DNA of 47,308 nt from Paludibacter sp. 221 (lineage in GTDB: Bacteria; Bacteroidota; Bacteroidia; Bacteroidales; Paludibacteraceae), in the NCBI RefSeq assembly GCF_010501035.1, contig NZ_QVMH01000012.1, forward strand, positions 1 through 47,308, given 5' to 3'. The notes under the pieces were generated by a model. That model was not told the origin of the DNA. It searched no databases and saw only the letters and a program-made list of their open reading frames with translations. Positions 36,114 to 45,712 of the stretch are shown here, in pieces (within the stretch, counting starts at the first letter, position 1; every line of letters starts with the position of its first letter). Made by a program: the position numbers and the translations under genes.

Positions 36114-36679
36114 ATGAAAATAATAATATAAAAACCTATTCAAAAGCCATTGTTCGTTTGCTGAAAGGTACGGTGGGACGAAGTAATCCTGTTTGGGCTG
36201 ACGTTATTACGTATCAAGATGAAATACAGGATTATATCAGCATTGTTGGACTTGAGTTAATAATAAAAAAAGACGAAGGTTTTGCTTTTGTAAAACAAGT
36301 AGAGCAAGAAGATGGCATGACGCTAAACTTGGTTTCGAGACGACAAATTGGTTTTGAAACTTCTATTGTTTTAGTGGTTTTGCGTCAGATTTTGGAAGAG
36401 TTTGATAGCAATCCTACTGAAACGCAATCATTCGAAAAGTTTATTACCAACACGGAAATTAAAGAAGAAGTAGAATTGTTTTTGCCCGAAAAATACAATA
36501 AAGTGAAGTTTATTAAAGAATTGGATAGTTATATTAATAATGCGGAAAAATTAGGTTTCTTGAAAGAGATCAAAAAAATGGAGAATGAAACAAGATATCA
36601 AATTCACCGAATTATCAAAGAAAAAATCACGTTGAACGATTTACAAGAGTTCAAAAACAAACTGCAGGAATATGTATAG
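36110..36679 (+). CDS. jetB: Wadjet defence protein JetB (DUF4194 family)
   Basis: 189 residues, the KITE/MukE-like winged-helix subunit that links JetA to the SMC ATPase. Visible are a first helical region (SKAIVRLLKGTVGRSNPVWADVI, in part LLKGTVGRSNPVWADVI), a beta-type stretch with EDGMTLNLVSRRQIGFETSIVLV, in part SRRQIGFETSIVLVVLRQIL, and a C-terminal helix pair. The DUF4194 hallmark (a short hydrophobic helix plus SRRxIGFE-like stretch) is present. The start overlaps the jetA stop by four bases, and the end overlaps jetC by eight bases. Confidence 0.9.
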   Translation: MNENNNIKTYSKAIVRLLKGTVGRSNPVWADVITYQDEIQDYISIVGLELIIKKDEGFAFVKQVEQEDGMTLNLVSRRQIGFETSIVLVVLRQILEEFDSNPTETQSFEKFITNTEIKEEVELFLPEKYNKVKFIKELDSYINNAEKLGFLKEIKKMENETRYQIHRIIKEKITLNDLQEFKNKLQEYV

Positions 36680-39600
36680 TTTATTTACAACGAGTTCAGA
36701 TACAGCAGGTTTTCGATTGCATTATATGGAAATTTACAATTGGGGTACTTTTGACAAAAAAATAGTCCGAATAAATCCACAAGGTAATAATTCTCTTCTG
36801 ACGGGCGCCAACGCGTCGGGAAAAAGCACTTTAATTGATGCTTTGCTTACTTTGCTTGTTCCTTTGCACAAAGACAGATTCTACAATCAATCTTCGGGTG
36901 TAGAAAAAAAAGGCGACCGCAATGAAACAACATACGTACTTGGGAATTACGCTAATCAACAACAAGAGGGAGAAAAAAATACTACCAAACTGCAATTGAG
37001 AGATAAAAAAACATACTCAGTCATTTTGACCTCTTTCTTCAATTCCGACCAACGGATTGTTACGCTATTTCAGATTAGATGGTTTGCAAACAATGAACTG
37101 AAAACAGCATTTGGGCTTTCGAGAGAGCAACTGACCATACAAAATGATTTTTCAAATTTTGACCCAAAAGGTGCGTGGAAGAGATTGTTGGACAAGAAAT
37201 ACAATGCAAACGCAACAAAAAAACGCATAGAATTTTTTAATGGACCGACAGAATATGCGAAAAGAATTGTCGGATTGTTCGGCATGCGCGATATAAATGC
37301 GTTAGGGCTTTTCAATCAGATTGTAGGTGTGAAAGTATTGGACGATTTAGATGGTTTCGTTCGTCATAAAATGCTCGAAGAATATAAAGATAAAGAGGAG
37401 AAAAACGCAGAAGACCAATACATTGATTTAATCAAGAATTTTGATGAATTGATGAGTGCTAAGATTAATATCGACAAAACAAAAGAGCAAATAAAACTAT
37501 TGCAACCCATAGATGAAATAGCTGATAAACTAACCGAAATTCAAGCAGAATTAGGAAAATTGCAACATTCGAAAGAAATGGCGGTGTATTTCTTTGCCAA
37601 AAAGAAAGTAGAATTAGCCAAAAAAGAATTTGATAAATGTAATGCTAAATTGGAAATTTTGAAAGAAGATTTGGCAAAATTGAAAGAAAAAGAAAAAGAG
37701 CTAAAGAATCAGGAAACTGATTTAACCGTTCAGATAAAAACCGATGCAGTCGGGAATCAGATAGAAAAATTAAAAACTGAAATAGGGCGACTTGAAACGA
37801 GTAAAAAAAATCGAAGCGACAAACTAGATAATTACAATAAAATCACTCAAAAAGTAGGTTTTTCTGAAAATCCGACTGAAGAAACATTTAAAGAAAATAG
37901 GGAAAAGGCAAGTGAGAAAAAAGGCGAATTAGTAATTTTACTTGAAAAGAAAGCCGAAGAATTAAGACAAAAAAAGAATAAGGAAGATGAAATTCAAAAA
38001 AATATTGATATAAATATTGAAACGATTCAATCCTTACAAAAGAATAAAAACAATATTTCGGGACGAGTTGCTGAAATCAGAAATGATATTTTAATTGCTG
38101 TTGATGCAACTGCAGAAGAAATTCCATTTATTGGCGAATTGATGCGAATACGAGATAGCGAAAAAGATTGGGAGTCTTCGATAGAAAAAATTCTTCATAA
38201 TTTTGCTTTGCGATTGATTGTTCCCGAAAAATACTATACGAAAGTTAACGAATTTGTGAATGCAAATAATTTGAGAGGGCGCATTGTGTATCAACGTTAT
38301 CGAGATTTTACTTCGTTGAAAACACTCGAACACCGAGAAATTTCGCCAAACAGTTTGTTGAATAAGATTGAATTTAAACCTAAAAACACTTATGTAGATT
38401 GGTTGGAAGATGTAATCTACAATCAATATAATTATGCTTGTGTGAATGATTTGTATGAATTTAGTCGTTACGAAGAGAGAGCCGTAACGCAGGAAGGATT
38501 GATAAAATCAGTAAAAGGGAAGCACGAAAAAGACGATCGTCCGCATATTTCGCAAAAAGAAAATTATGTGCTTGGTTGGGACAATAAAGAGAAAATTGCT
38601 TTAATCAAAAACGAAGTTTTGAAATTGCAAGAAGAGCAAAAGCAAATTGTTCAACAAATTCGCATAATTGAAAAAACGATAAAAGATACAAATACGCTAA
38701 AAGATGATTTATCCGATTTATTTAAAATTTACACCAAATACGATGATATTGATTGGCAGTCATACGCTAATACAATTCAAGAAAAAAAGGAACAAAAAAA
38801 CGAATTAGGAAAAACAAACGACAAGGTAAAAAAACTTCAAGAACAGTTAGCTCAAGTTCAAAGTGAGTTGAAAACCCTGACCGACGTTACAATAAAAAAT
38901 AAAGATGGAGAGATTTTTCAAATAGAAAAAAATGAATTAATTAATATTAACAAAGCCTTTTCCGAAAACTCCATTTTACTTGAACAACTTGGCGAAATTG
39001 ATGTAACAAATTTTGAAACGGGAAATGCCGAATTTCAAAATCTATCTTATGAAAATATTGAAATAAAACTGTCTGAGTTTCAAACAAAAAACAAGAATGA
39101 AACAGGCGAACAAGAAATACAACAAAATGAGAATAAACTGAAAATTACTCGTCTAATTAATCAGTTTAAAAACCCTTCGCAAGAAATTACAGAAAAATAT
39201 CGAGATTGGCGTTCCGATGTCAACAAATTACCTGATTCAGAACATTTAGAGTTGGTTGCCGAATACCAATCGTTTTACAAAAAGCTAATAGAAGAAGATT
39301 TAATTCGTTTTGAGAAGAAATTCAACAATTATCTTCGTGAAACCATTACCAATAAAGTCAGTGCTTTCAGAATGTTTTTTAAGAATTGGGAAGATTCTAT
39401 AACTGAAAATATTCGGCACTTAAACGAATCGTTGAAAGGCATTGATTTCAATAATAATCCAACAACTTACATTAAGCTCGTTGCGCCGAAAAAATTGAGC
39501 GATGAGGCTAATGATTTCAGAAATTTATTGGATAAAGCTATTCCGAATATACGAGAGGTTGATGCTACAATAGAAGGTCGGAAAAATCATTTTACCAATC

Positions 39601-40088
39601 ATATTGAACCTCTTATCGAAAAACTAAAAAATGAACAATGGCGTAAAAAAGTAATGGAAGTCAGAGCGTGGTTTATCTATAAAGCCGAAGAGTTTTACAA
39701 AGAAACCAACGCAAAAAAACAGACTTACGAAAGCATGGGACAGCTATCGGGTGGAGAAAAAGCCCAGTTGACCTACACAATTTTAGGTTCAGCAATTGCT
39801 TATCAATTTGGTCTAACAAAAGATGGCTTGCAATCTAAATCATTCCGTTTCATTGCTATTGATGAAGCATTTAAAGCACAGGATGAGGAAAAAGCACGTT
39901 ATCTTATTTCGTTATGCAAACAACTTCATTTACAACTTTTAGTGGTTACTCCGAGTAACGATGTGCATATTGTAGAAAACGACATTTCATTTGTTCATTA
40001 TGTTGAACGCAAAGGAAATGAATCAGTGCTTTATGATATGCCTATAGAACAATTTAAGTCTGAACGAGAAAAATTTGTAAGCGAATGA
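36672..40088 (+). CDS. jetC: Wadjet SMC-like ATPase JetC
   Basis: 1138 residues, the loop-extruding motor of the defence complex. The N-terminal ATPase half has Walker A GANASGKST at 45-53. The centre is a long coiled coil broken by a hinge-like region (about 470-640). The C-terminal half has the signature LSGGEKAQ at 1025-1032 and Walker B FIAIDEAF with Asp1064-Glu1065. This is the SMC/MukB/Rad50 head layout. SbcC, RecF and MukB are excluded by the neighbours and by the ATPase pattern GANASGKST. All catalytic motifs are intact, so the complex looks functional. It overlaps jetB by eight and jetD by four bases. Confidence 0.95.
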   Translation: MYSLFTTSSDTAGFRLHYMEIYNWGTFDKKIVRINPQGNNSLLTGANASGKSTLIDALLTLLVPLHKDRFYNQSSGVEKKGDRNETTYVLGNYANQQQEGEKNTTKLQLRDKKTYSVILTSFFNSDQRIVTLFQIRWFANNELKTAFGLSREQLTIQNDFSNFDPKGAWKRLLDKKYNANATKKRIEFFNGPTEYAKRIVGLFGMRDINALGLFNQIVGVKVLDDLDGFVRHKMLEEYKDKEEKNAEDQYIDLIKNFDELMSAKINIDKTKEQIKLLQPIDEIADKLTEIQAELGKLQHSKEMAVYFFAKKKVELAKKEFDKCNAKLEILKEDLAKLKEKEKELKNQETDLTVQIKTDAVGNQIEKLKTEIGRLETSKKNRSDKLDNYNKITQKVGFSENPTEETFKENREKASEKKGELVILLEKKAEELRQKKNKEDEIQKNIDINIETIQSLQKNKNNISGRVAEIRNDILIAVDATAEEIPFIGELMRIRDSEKDWESSIEKILHNFALRLIVPEKYYTKVNEFVNANNLRGRIVYQRYRDFTSLKTLEHREISPNSLLNKIEFKPKNTYVDWLEDVIYNQYNYACVNDLYEFSRYEERAVTQEGLIKSVKGKHEKDDRPHISQKENYVLGWDNKEKIALIKNEVLKLQEEQKQIVQQIRIIEKTIKDTNTLKDDLSDLFKIYTKYDDIDWQSYANTIQEKKEQKNELGKTNDKVKKLQEQLAQVQSELKTLTDVTIKNKDGEIFQIEKNELININKAFSENSILLEQLGEIDVTNFETGNAEFQNLSYENIEIKLSEFQTKNKNETGEQEIQQNENKLKITRLINQFKNPSQEITEKYRDWRSDVNKLPDSEHLELVAEYQSFYKKLIEEDLIRFEKKFNNYLRETITNKVSAFRMFFKNWEDSITENIRHLNESLKGIDFNNNPTTYIKLVAPKKLSDEANDFRNLLDKAIPNIREVDATIEGRKNHFTNHIEPLIEKLKNEQWRKKVMEVRAWFIYKAEEFYKETNAKKQTYESMGQLSGGEKAQLTYTILGSAIAYQFGLTKDGLQSKSFRFIAIDEAFKAQDEEKARYLISLCKQLHLQLLVVTPSNDVHIVENDISFVHYVERKGNESVLYDMPIEQFKSEREKFVSE

Positions 40089-41218
40089 TTACACCTACCG
40101 AAATAAAATTCAAAGCAGAAAAGAAATATTCGGCATATTTACAATCCATTGTAATGGATATTCCTTTTGACAAAATCATTATACTTGGCGATAAAAAACC
40201 AAGCCGAAATCTCGCCGAATATCAAACTGAAATTACCGCTTTACTTTCTCAATCAAAAGAGAAAAAAGGATATGGTTATATAATTAAGTTTCACACAATC
40301 AGTAAAAAAGAAATCGGGAAGCAAGATATTCCGTCCGAAATATCTTTTCAGACAGAAAGTGACTTTTTGAAATTTTTACACAAAGAAAAAGAAGTTGCAG
40401 AGTTCCGTACTGATTACAGATTGATTTTGTCAAGATTTTCTGAATTGAAAGAATGGATAATCAAATATCCAAAGAAAATTATCGAAAATCATTTACAATG
40501 GAATGATTTATTAAAAGTCTGTGATTATTTCACAAAGAATCCCAAGCCGAATTTGTATATTCGTGAATTACCGATACAAATTCACACAAAATTTATTGAA
40601 AAGAATAAAGGTATTATCAAGGAATTATTAGATATTTTGATTTCGGGATATATAGACAAAAACGAAACAAATTTCGAAAAACGCTTTAATTTGAAATATG
40701 CAGAGTCAACTGTGCGTTTTCGTATATTGGATAAAAATATAAGTTCGCATTATTTTTCAGAAATAAATGACTTGAATATTCCAATTTGTCAATTTGAAAA
40801 ATTGTATTTGCCGATAAAAAAAGTCTTTGTTGCTGAAAACAAAATGAATATATTCACTTTTCCGCTGATTGAAAAAAGTCTTATTATTTTTGGCTGTGGA
40901 TTTGGTGTTGAAATACTAAAAAACGTAGAATGGTTAAAACATACGGAATTGTATTATTGGGGAGATATAGACGCACAAGGTTTTGAAATTTTGTCACAAT
41001 TCAGAGGATATTTTCCAAATGTAAAAAGCATTTTGATGGATAAATTGACATTTGACAAATATTATGACGATGATAAAGGAACACCAAACACAAATTCGGT
41101 AGAATTAAATCTGACAATCGAAGAGCAAGAATTGTATGAATTGTTGAAAGAAAATAATTTGCGTTTAGAACAGGAGAAAGTACCTTTGGAATATGTCAGT
41201 AAAATAATTAGACCTTAA
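40085..41218 (+). CDS. jetD: Wadjet nuclease JetD (DUF3322/DUF2220, TOPRIM)
   Basis: 377 residues. The N-terminal DUF3322 region (about 1-190) precedes a winged-helix connector and a C-terminal DUF2220 TOPRIM domain. The putative metal residues are present: Glu251 in FVAENKMN, and Asp294 and Asp296 in YWGDIDAQGFEIL; SILMDKLTF follows. JetD cuts DNA that the SMC complex has pulled into a closed loop, hence small circles rather than the chromosome. It starts inside the jetC stop (ATGA) and is followed by a strong terminator, so it closes the operon. Confidence 0.93.
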   Translation: MITPTEIKFKAEKKYSAYLQSIVMDIPFDKIIILGDKKPSRNLAEYQTEITALLSQSKEKKGYGYIIKFHTISKKEIGKQDIPSEISFQTESDFLKFLHKEKEVAEFRTDYRLILSRFSELKEWIIKYPKKIIENHLQWNDLLKVCDYFTKNPKPNLYIRELPIQIHTKFIEKNKGIIKELLDILISGYIDKNETNFEKRFNLKYAESTVRFRILDKNISSHYFSEINDLNIPICQFEKLYLPIKKVFVAENKMNIFTFPLIEKSLIIFGCGFGVEILKNVEWLKHTELYYWGDIDAQGFEILSQFRGYFPNVKSILMDKLTFDKYYDDDKGTPNTNSVELNLTIEEQELYELLKENNLRLEQEKVPLEYVSKIIRP

Positions 41219-41317
41219 TTTGTCAGCAACTCAAACTCTCCAGTGGATTTTAGTCGTTTTAGATATGTCCTCAATATACTCAATGTTTTTTTAGGCCTAT
41301 TCCTAAATCAAACAATT

Positions 41318-41357
41318 AATCCCAACTAAATTATTGCTAATTAGTTGGGATTTTTTT
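41318..41357 (+). terminator. Intrinsic terminator of the jet operon
   Basis: AATCCCAACTAA (41318-41329) pairs with TTAGTTGGGATT (41341-41352) and is followed by a T-run to 41357. A smaller hairpin TTTAGG/CCTAAA precedes it at 41290-41307. The gap 41219-41487 holds no gene. Confidence 0.88.
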
Positions 41358-41487
41358 ATCTTTAGAAAAAACTCCGATAAAAAGGTTTCGTGGCCAAAAT
41401 CGGGGTAAATCCACTCTAAAAGATATGGTAAAGATACAAAAACTTTCAAATTTATCAAATAAAAAATGAAAAAAAACTCTAACTTTC

Positions 41488-42765
41488 TCAAAACGCCTTA
41501 TTCATATTCTTCCTCAATTCCTCCGAATTAACTGTCTTATAATAATGCTTAAAAATGATATTCGGACTGTTACCAGCTTGTTCCACAACAAGAGCAGGAT
41601 TATATCCATCGTTAATCATTTTCGTGATAAAGGAACCACGCGCTGAATACCACGTGATTTTTTCTTTGTAGCGGATTTTCGTTCTTACTTTTTCGAGGGT
41701 TTTGTTCACTTTCCAGTTGAAACGCTCCAGACGGATTCTCCGTTTTTCTTCGGTCGTGTGTTTGTGTGTGAAAACAGGAAACACAAAATCGCCGTAGCTT
41801 TTGTCTTTGTATTTATTGATTATTTCCTCCGCCTTGTTTATCAGCGGGACTTTCGCTTCTTTGCACACTTTCATTCTTTCGTACACAATCATTTTCTTTT
41901 TGATTGATTCTTTTCGAAGATAAATCGCGTCAATATTTGCCATGCCACCGGCATAAAAGCAAAAAAGAAACATATCAATATGAAATTGTTCTGTTTTCGT
42001 GAACCCTGAACGATCCATACTTTCAATTTTCTTTATCGTTTCGTGCGGAATTGTTTTCGGAACGAATTTATTCTGCTTCATTTTCAATTCTACGCATCTG
42101 AAAGCGCTGATATTAACTTCAGGAATATTTAATTTGAAAGCAGGATTGCAGACTGCACGCAGTTTTTTCAACCGCGCAACAACAGCTCCTTTGTTTCCGT
42201 TTTCGGCTCCTCTGAGTTGTAGAAACAAAGCATAATCATTCAGAAACTGCTCGTTGATGTCTTTGAAATAAAAGCCGGAGAAAGCTTTGTGGTATTTCCG
42301 CTTGGTAAAAGCATTCAGCGAAGATTTCAGGAAACCATATTCCCTGATGTTCGAAAAACTTGAAACGACATTGCCGTTTTTAAAGCGCTCTTTCTTTTCG
42401 AAAAAGTCAATCTGATAATCAATAACCTGCGAAACGGTCATTATTTTTACTTTTTCCGGAGTATGTACTTTTTCTTCAAAATAATCTGCCCATTCCGTCG
42501 GACACCAATTCTTTCCGTCCAATTCCCATTTGTCGGCAACGGTCAAATATTTCAGTTTTAAGTCTGAAAGCAGGATGTTTTTGACTTGATTTTCGGATTT
42601 TTTTGTTTTGAAACTTTGCTTGTCCAGGTCCCAATCTTTGTAAGCGCCGGTTACGTCAATGATTCGTTTTACACGACTGTAACCCGTTTGGAAGAACACT
42701 GCGGTAAGTTTTACAAGCTTTTTGTCTTTGGGATTTGGCACCCCTTTGAAGTTGATTGAATACAT
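41488..42765 (-). CDS. Tyrosine recombinase (integrase) of Bacteroidetes type
   Basis: 425 residues. The N-terminal region (about 1-100) resembles the arm-DNA-binding domain and 105-210 the SAM-like core-binding domain. The catalytic domain follows with FCFYAGGMANID (about 268-279), a Lys in the ERMKVCKEAKVPL hairpin, WYSARGSFITKM (Arg376), AGNSPNIIFKHYYK with the likely nucleophile Tyr408. The usual first-Arg position is Gly, the His of HxxR is Tyr373, and the His of GHSS is Asn399, substitutions I believe typical of one Bacteroidetes subfamily. It sits at the right edge, transcribed away from attR, and should catalyse integration and excision. Confidence 0.92.
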   Translation of the reverse strand: MYSINFKGVPNPKDKKLVKLTAVFFQTGYSRVKRIIDVTGAYKDWDLDKQSFKTKKSENQVKNILLSDLKLKYLTVADKWELDGKNWCPTEWADYFEEKVHTPEKVKIMTVSQVIDYQIDFFEKKERFKNGNVVSSFSNIREYGFLKSSLNAFTKRKYHKAFSGFYFKDINEQFLNDYALFLQLRGAENGNKGAVVARLKKLRAVCNPAFKLNIPEVNISAFRCVELKMKQNKFVPKTIPHETIKKIESMDRSGFTKTEQFHIDMFLFCFYAGGMANIDAIYLRKESIKKKMIVYERMKVCKEAKVPLINKAEEIINKYKDKSYGDFVFPVFTHKHTTEEKRRIRLERFNWKVNKTLEKVRTKIRYKEKITWYSARGSFITKMINDGYNPALVVEQAGNSPNIIFKHYYKTVNSEELRKNMNKAF

Positions 42766-42769
42766 GTTA

Positions 42770-42838
42770 GATTCCTATTAACTGCCATTATGTACTCTGA
42801 TTTAGTGTATATCAGACTGTACATAAGAATAGGAAATC
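42770..42838. promoter_or_regulatory. Long dyad just upstream of the integrase gene
   Basis: The arms are GATTCCTATT, TATGTAC and TCTGAT on the left and ATCAGA, GTACATA and AATAGGAAATC on the right, with small offsets and a short centre. It begins five bases before the integrase start. It could be an operator, a hairpin in the leader, or recombinase arm sites near attR. Confidence 0.65.
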
Positions 42839-42946
42839 TGACTATTTTAGGGTTAAAACGGGGTGAAAAAACAAATTCACTGTGTTTTTGAGTTTTTGTA
42901 AAACACAAATAATCAGTAGATTATATTGTTAAACCCTATATATACA

Positions 42947-42974
42947 AAAAAAAGAAAGGTTGTCATCACGACAA
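42947..42974. repeat. Right 28-bp direct repeat (putative attR), within the small unit's terminator
   Basis: Identical to 32837-32864. Here the hairpin GGTTGTC-ATCAC-GACAACC is complete because CC follows the repeat. Confidence 0.75.
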
Positions 42975-43017
42975 CCCAATCTTTCTTGTTAACCTTAAAT
43001 CTAATACCATGAAAAAC
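42947..43017 (-). ncRNA. Candidate small transcription unit downstream of lon
   Basis: A near-ideal Bacteroidota promoter on the minus strand: TTG at 43052-43054, a 20-base spacer, and TATATTTG at 43024-43031. The transcript would run from about 43017 through a 14-codon frame (MVLDLRLTRKIGLS, TGA in the loop) into GGTTGTCGTGATGACAACC and a T-run. So it is a 70-base unit whose terminator is also the right repeat. I recall similar short peptides, ending differently, annotated in other Bacteroides genomes; this is unverified. RNA or leader role unknown. Confidence 0.5.
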
Positions 43018-43109
43018 ACAGTGCAAATATAAGGTACTATTTTATGTTGTACAACATTTTTTTGAAGTTTTTCTTGTTTTTAACAAATATTTAAATACCA
43101 AAAATATCC

Positions 43110-45536
43110 TTATGCCTTTTGCTTTAGCAATGCAAAATCAACAACCTCCATAATATCTGTTACGAAATGAAATTTCAAGCCTTTGAGGTAAACTTTCTTT
43201 ATCTCGTCGATATCCTTTTTGTTTTCAGCACATAGTATAATATCTGTAATACCGGCTCTTTTTGCAGCTAATATCTTTTCTTTGATACCTCCTACAGGGA
43301 GTACCTTGCCGCGCAACGTAATTTCACCCGTCATGGCGATATTCTTTCTCACTTTACGTCCGGTGAAAGCCGACACCAAAGCCGTTACCATAGTAATACC
43401 CGCCGAAGGCCCGTCTTTAGGGATAGCTCCTTCGGGCACATGTATATGTACGCTGTTTTCATCAAGCTGCTCATTACTTATCCCCAACTTATCAGCATGC
43501 GATTTTATGTATTCCAACGCAAGAACAGCCGATTCTTTCATCACATCGCCCAAATTTCCCGTTAAAGTCAATTTAGGAGCCTTACTTTTACTAATGCTCG
43601 ATTCTATAAATAAAATCTCTCCTCCTACCTGCGTCCATGCCAAGCCTGTAACGACTCCGGCATACTCGTTGCCTTCATATTTATCCGAACTATAGCGGGA
43701 TGCACCCAAGTATTCCGTCAAATCGTCTTCGGTCAGTTCCACATTGTATTTCTCGCCCGATGCAACCTTTTTGGCTACCTTACGCATCAGGGAAGCTATC
43801 TGTCTGTTGAGGCTACGTACACCCGATTCGCGGGTATATTTTTCTATCAGCTGTTGTATTATAGGTTTTGTAAGTACAAAGTCGTCGCTTTTCAACCCAT
43901 GGTTCTCAAGTTCTTTCGGTACCAAATGGCGGTATGCTATCTCTATTTTTTCTTCCTGCGTATAGCCGCTTACCTCTATCAATTCCATACGGTCTAACAA
44001 CGGACGCGGAATTGTATTCAGGTTATTGGCAGTAGCGATAAACATCACCTTCGACAAATCAAAATCAACATCCAGATAGTTGTCGTGGAATGCCATATTT
44101 TGCTCCGGGTCCAGCACCTCGAGCAAAGCCGACGACGGGTCGCCTTTATAATCGGCAGTGATTTTATCTATCTCGTCGAGCACAAAAACCGGATTTGCCG
44201 ATTCTGCCTTCAAAACATTCTGTATAATACGCCCCGGAAGCGCACCTATATAAGTACGGCGATGACCGCGTATCTCAGCTTCATCGTGCAATCCACCCAG
44301 CGACACACGCACATACTTGCGGTTAAGCGCAGTAGCTATCGAGCGTCCTAACGATGTTTTACCCACCCCCGGAGGGCCATACAAGCATATAATAGGCGAT
44401 TTCATATCACCTTTCAGTTTAAGCACCGCAAGGTGCTCCAATATACGCTCTTTCACCGTATCCATGCCAAAATGGTCTTTATCCAGCACCTTTTTAGCAT
44501 TTCTCAGGTTAAAATTATCCTTGGTATATTCATTCCAAGGCAGGTCGAGCATAGTTTCGATATAATTCAGCTGCGTAGAATAATCCGGAGAATGAGGGTG
44601 CATCCGTTCCAGCTTTTTCAGCTCTTTATAGAATGTTTTAGCTACCGCCTCACTCCATTTTTTGCTGTCGGCACGTTCTCTCAACTCATCCAAATCCTGC
44701 TCAGGCGACAAATCGCCAAGCTCGCTTTGGATAGTCCTCATTTGTTGCTGAAGAAAGTATTCGCGCTGTTGCTGGTCAATTCCCTCTTTAGCCTTATTTT
44801 GAATACTCAATTTTAAATCAATCAACTGCGACTCCTTGTCCAACAGTTCCAGCAGTTTGTAACCACGGTCGCTCGGATTATCTATTTCGAGTAAACGCTG
44901 TTTATCCTTCACATCAAATCCCATATTAGTGCAGATATAATTAATCATGAACACGGGATTTTCAATATTGCGGATAGCAAAAGCCGTTTCGGGAGGCATA
45001 GTCCCCGATTTGGATACTATATTTATAGTCAAATCCTTTATTGACGATACCAAAGCCTGAAACACCTTATCTTTTGTATCAATCTTAACATCATCAAACA
45101 AATTGACATGTGCTTTTATATAGGGTTTCTCGGTTACAACCGTACCTAAACGAAAACGCTTTTTACCCTCCAATATAACCGTAGTAGTACCATCAGGCAT
45201 TTCCAGTATGCGCACAATTTGCGCTATCGTGCCCAGCGGGTAAAGCTGTTCGTAAGTAGGGTCGTCTATCCGTGTGTCAATTTGGGTACAAACACCTATC
45301 AGCGATTCATTTTCCTGCGCTTCACGTATCAGCTTCATCGATTTAGGACGTGCCACTGACACAGGCGAAAGCACCCCAGGAAAAATAACCATATTCCGCA
45401 ACGACAAAATAGGTAACACTTCGCCCGATTTCAAGTCAATCTCCTCCTCACCCGGACGGTCGTCCAACGAAATTATCGGATATAATTCCGAATCATCACT
45501 ACCTTCAAGAAATATTTTATTAAAAGATTTGCTCAT
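43110..45536 (-). CDS. lon: ATP-dependent Lon protease
   Basis: 808-residue cytosolic AAA+ protease that degrades misfolded and regulatory proteins. The N-terminal Lon domain spans about 38-240. Walker A GPPGVGKT is at 387-394, Walker B FVLDEID is near 451-457, and the catalytic dyad is Ser711 in KDGPSAG and Lys754 in GGIKEK. All of these are standard. The mobile element begins only about 136 bases beyond its stop, yet the gene is intact. A heat-shock-type operator was not recognised upstream. Confidence 0.98.
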   Translation of the reverse strand: MSKSFNKIFLEGSDDSELYPIISLDDRPGEEEIDLKSGEVLPILSLRNMVIFPGVLSPVSVARPKSMKLIREAQENESLIGVCTQIDTRIDDPTYEQLYPLGTIAQIVRILEMPDGTTTVILEGKKRFRLGTVVTEKPYIKAHVNLFDDVKIDTKDKVFQALVSSIKDLTINIVSKSGTMPPETAFAIRNIENPVFMINYICTNMGFDVKDKQRLLEIDNPSDRGYKLLELLDKESQLIDLKLSIQNKAKEGIDQQQREYFLQQQMRTIQSELGDLSPEQDLDELRERADSKKWSEAVAKTFYKELKKLERMHPHSPDYSTQLNYIETMLDLPWNEYTKDNFNLRNAKKVLDKDHFGMDTVKERILEHLAVLKLKGDMKSPIICLYGPPGVGKTSLGRSIATALNRKYVRVSLGGLHDEAEIRGHRRTYIGALPGRIIQNVLKAESANPVFVLDEIDKITADYKGDPSSALLEVLDPEQNMAFHDNYLDVDFDLSKVMFIATANNLNTIPRPLLDRMELIEVSGYTQEEKIEIAYRHLVPKELENHGLKSDDFVLTKPIIQQLIEKYTRESGVRSLNRQIASLMRKVAKKVASGEKYNVELTEDDLTEYLGASRYSSDKYEGNEYAGVVTGLAWTQVGGEILFIESSISKSKAPKLTLTGNLGDVMKESAVLALEYIKSHADKLGISNEQLDENSVHIHVPEGAIPKDGPSAGITMVTALVSAFTGRKVRKNIAMTGEITLRGKVLPVGGIKEKILAAKRAGITDIILCAENKKDIDEIKKVYLKGLKFHFVTDIMEVVDFALLKQKA

Positions 45537-45712
45537 ATTGTCATTCTATTATTTTACATTCATGCCACAATGACATAAACCGGTAATACAGATATTTTCA
45601 AAATACATTTAAAGCATTGCCTTTCAGACGATTAAATAAAATCCGAAAAATAAGCTCTTTTTTATTCAATTCTTATGCCAAAAGAATAGGGAATTATCGT
45701 AGTGAAATTTAA

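Larger units (their letters stand above)
32837..42974. mobile_element. Putative integrative element carrying a Wadjet system
   Basis: About 10.1 kb between identical 28-bp direct repeats. Contents in order: AAA/DUF4143 ATPase (-), jetABCD (+) and tyrosine recombinase (-) whose start is 182 bases from the right repeat. The jet and ATPase genes are visibly richer in A/T and in Lys/Asn/Glu codons than the flanking housekeeping genes. There are no conjugation or replication genes, so transfer would need a helper. Joining the flanks across one repeat copy rebuilds a complete hairpin terminator, as expected of an intact target site. The alternative is two unrelated copies of a dispersed terminator family flanking an island. 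Confidence 0.65.

Noticed and set aside
36672-40088. SbcC or MukB as identity of the large ATPase
   Set aside because: Neighbours of DUF3375, DUF4194 and DUF2220 type in this order fit Wadjet; there is no sbcD or mukEF.
32837-42974. Composite transposon bounded by insertion sequences
   Set aside because: The 28-bp repeats are direct, contain no transposase and no terminal inverted repeats.
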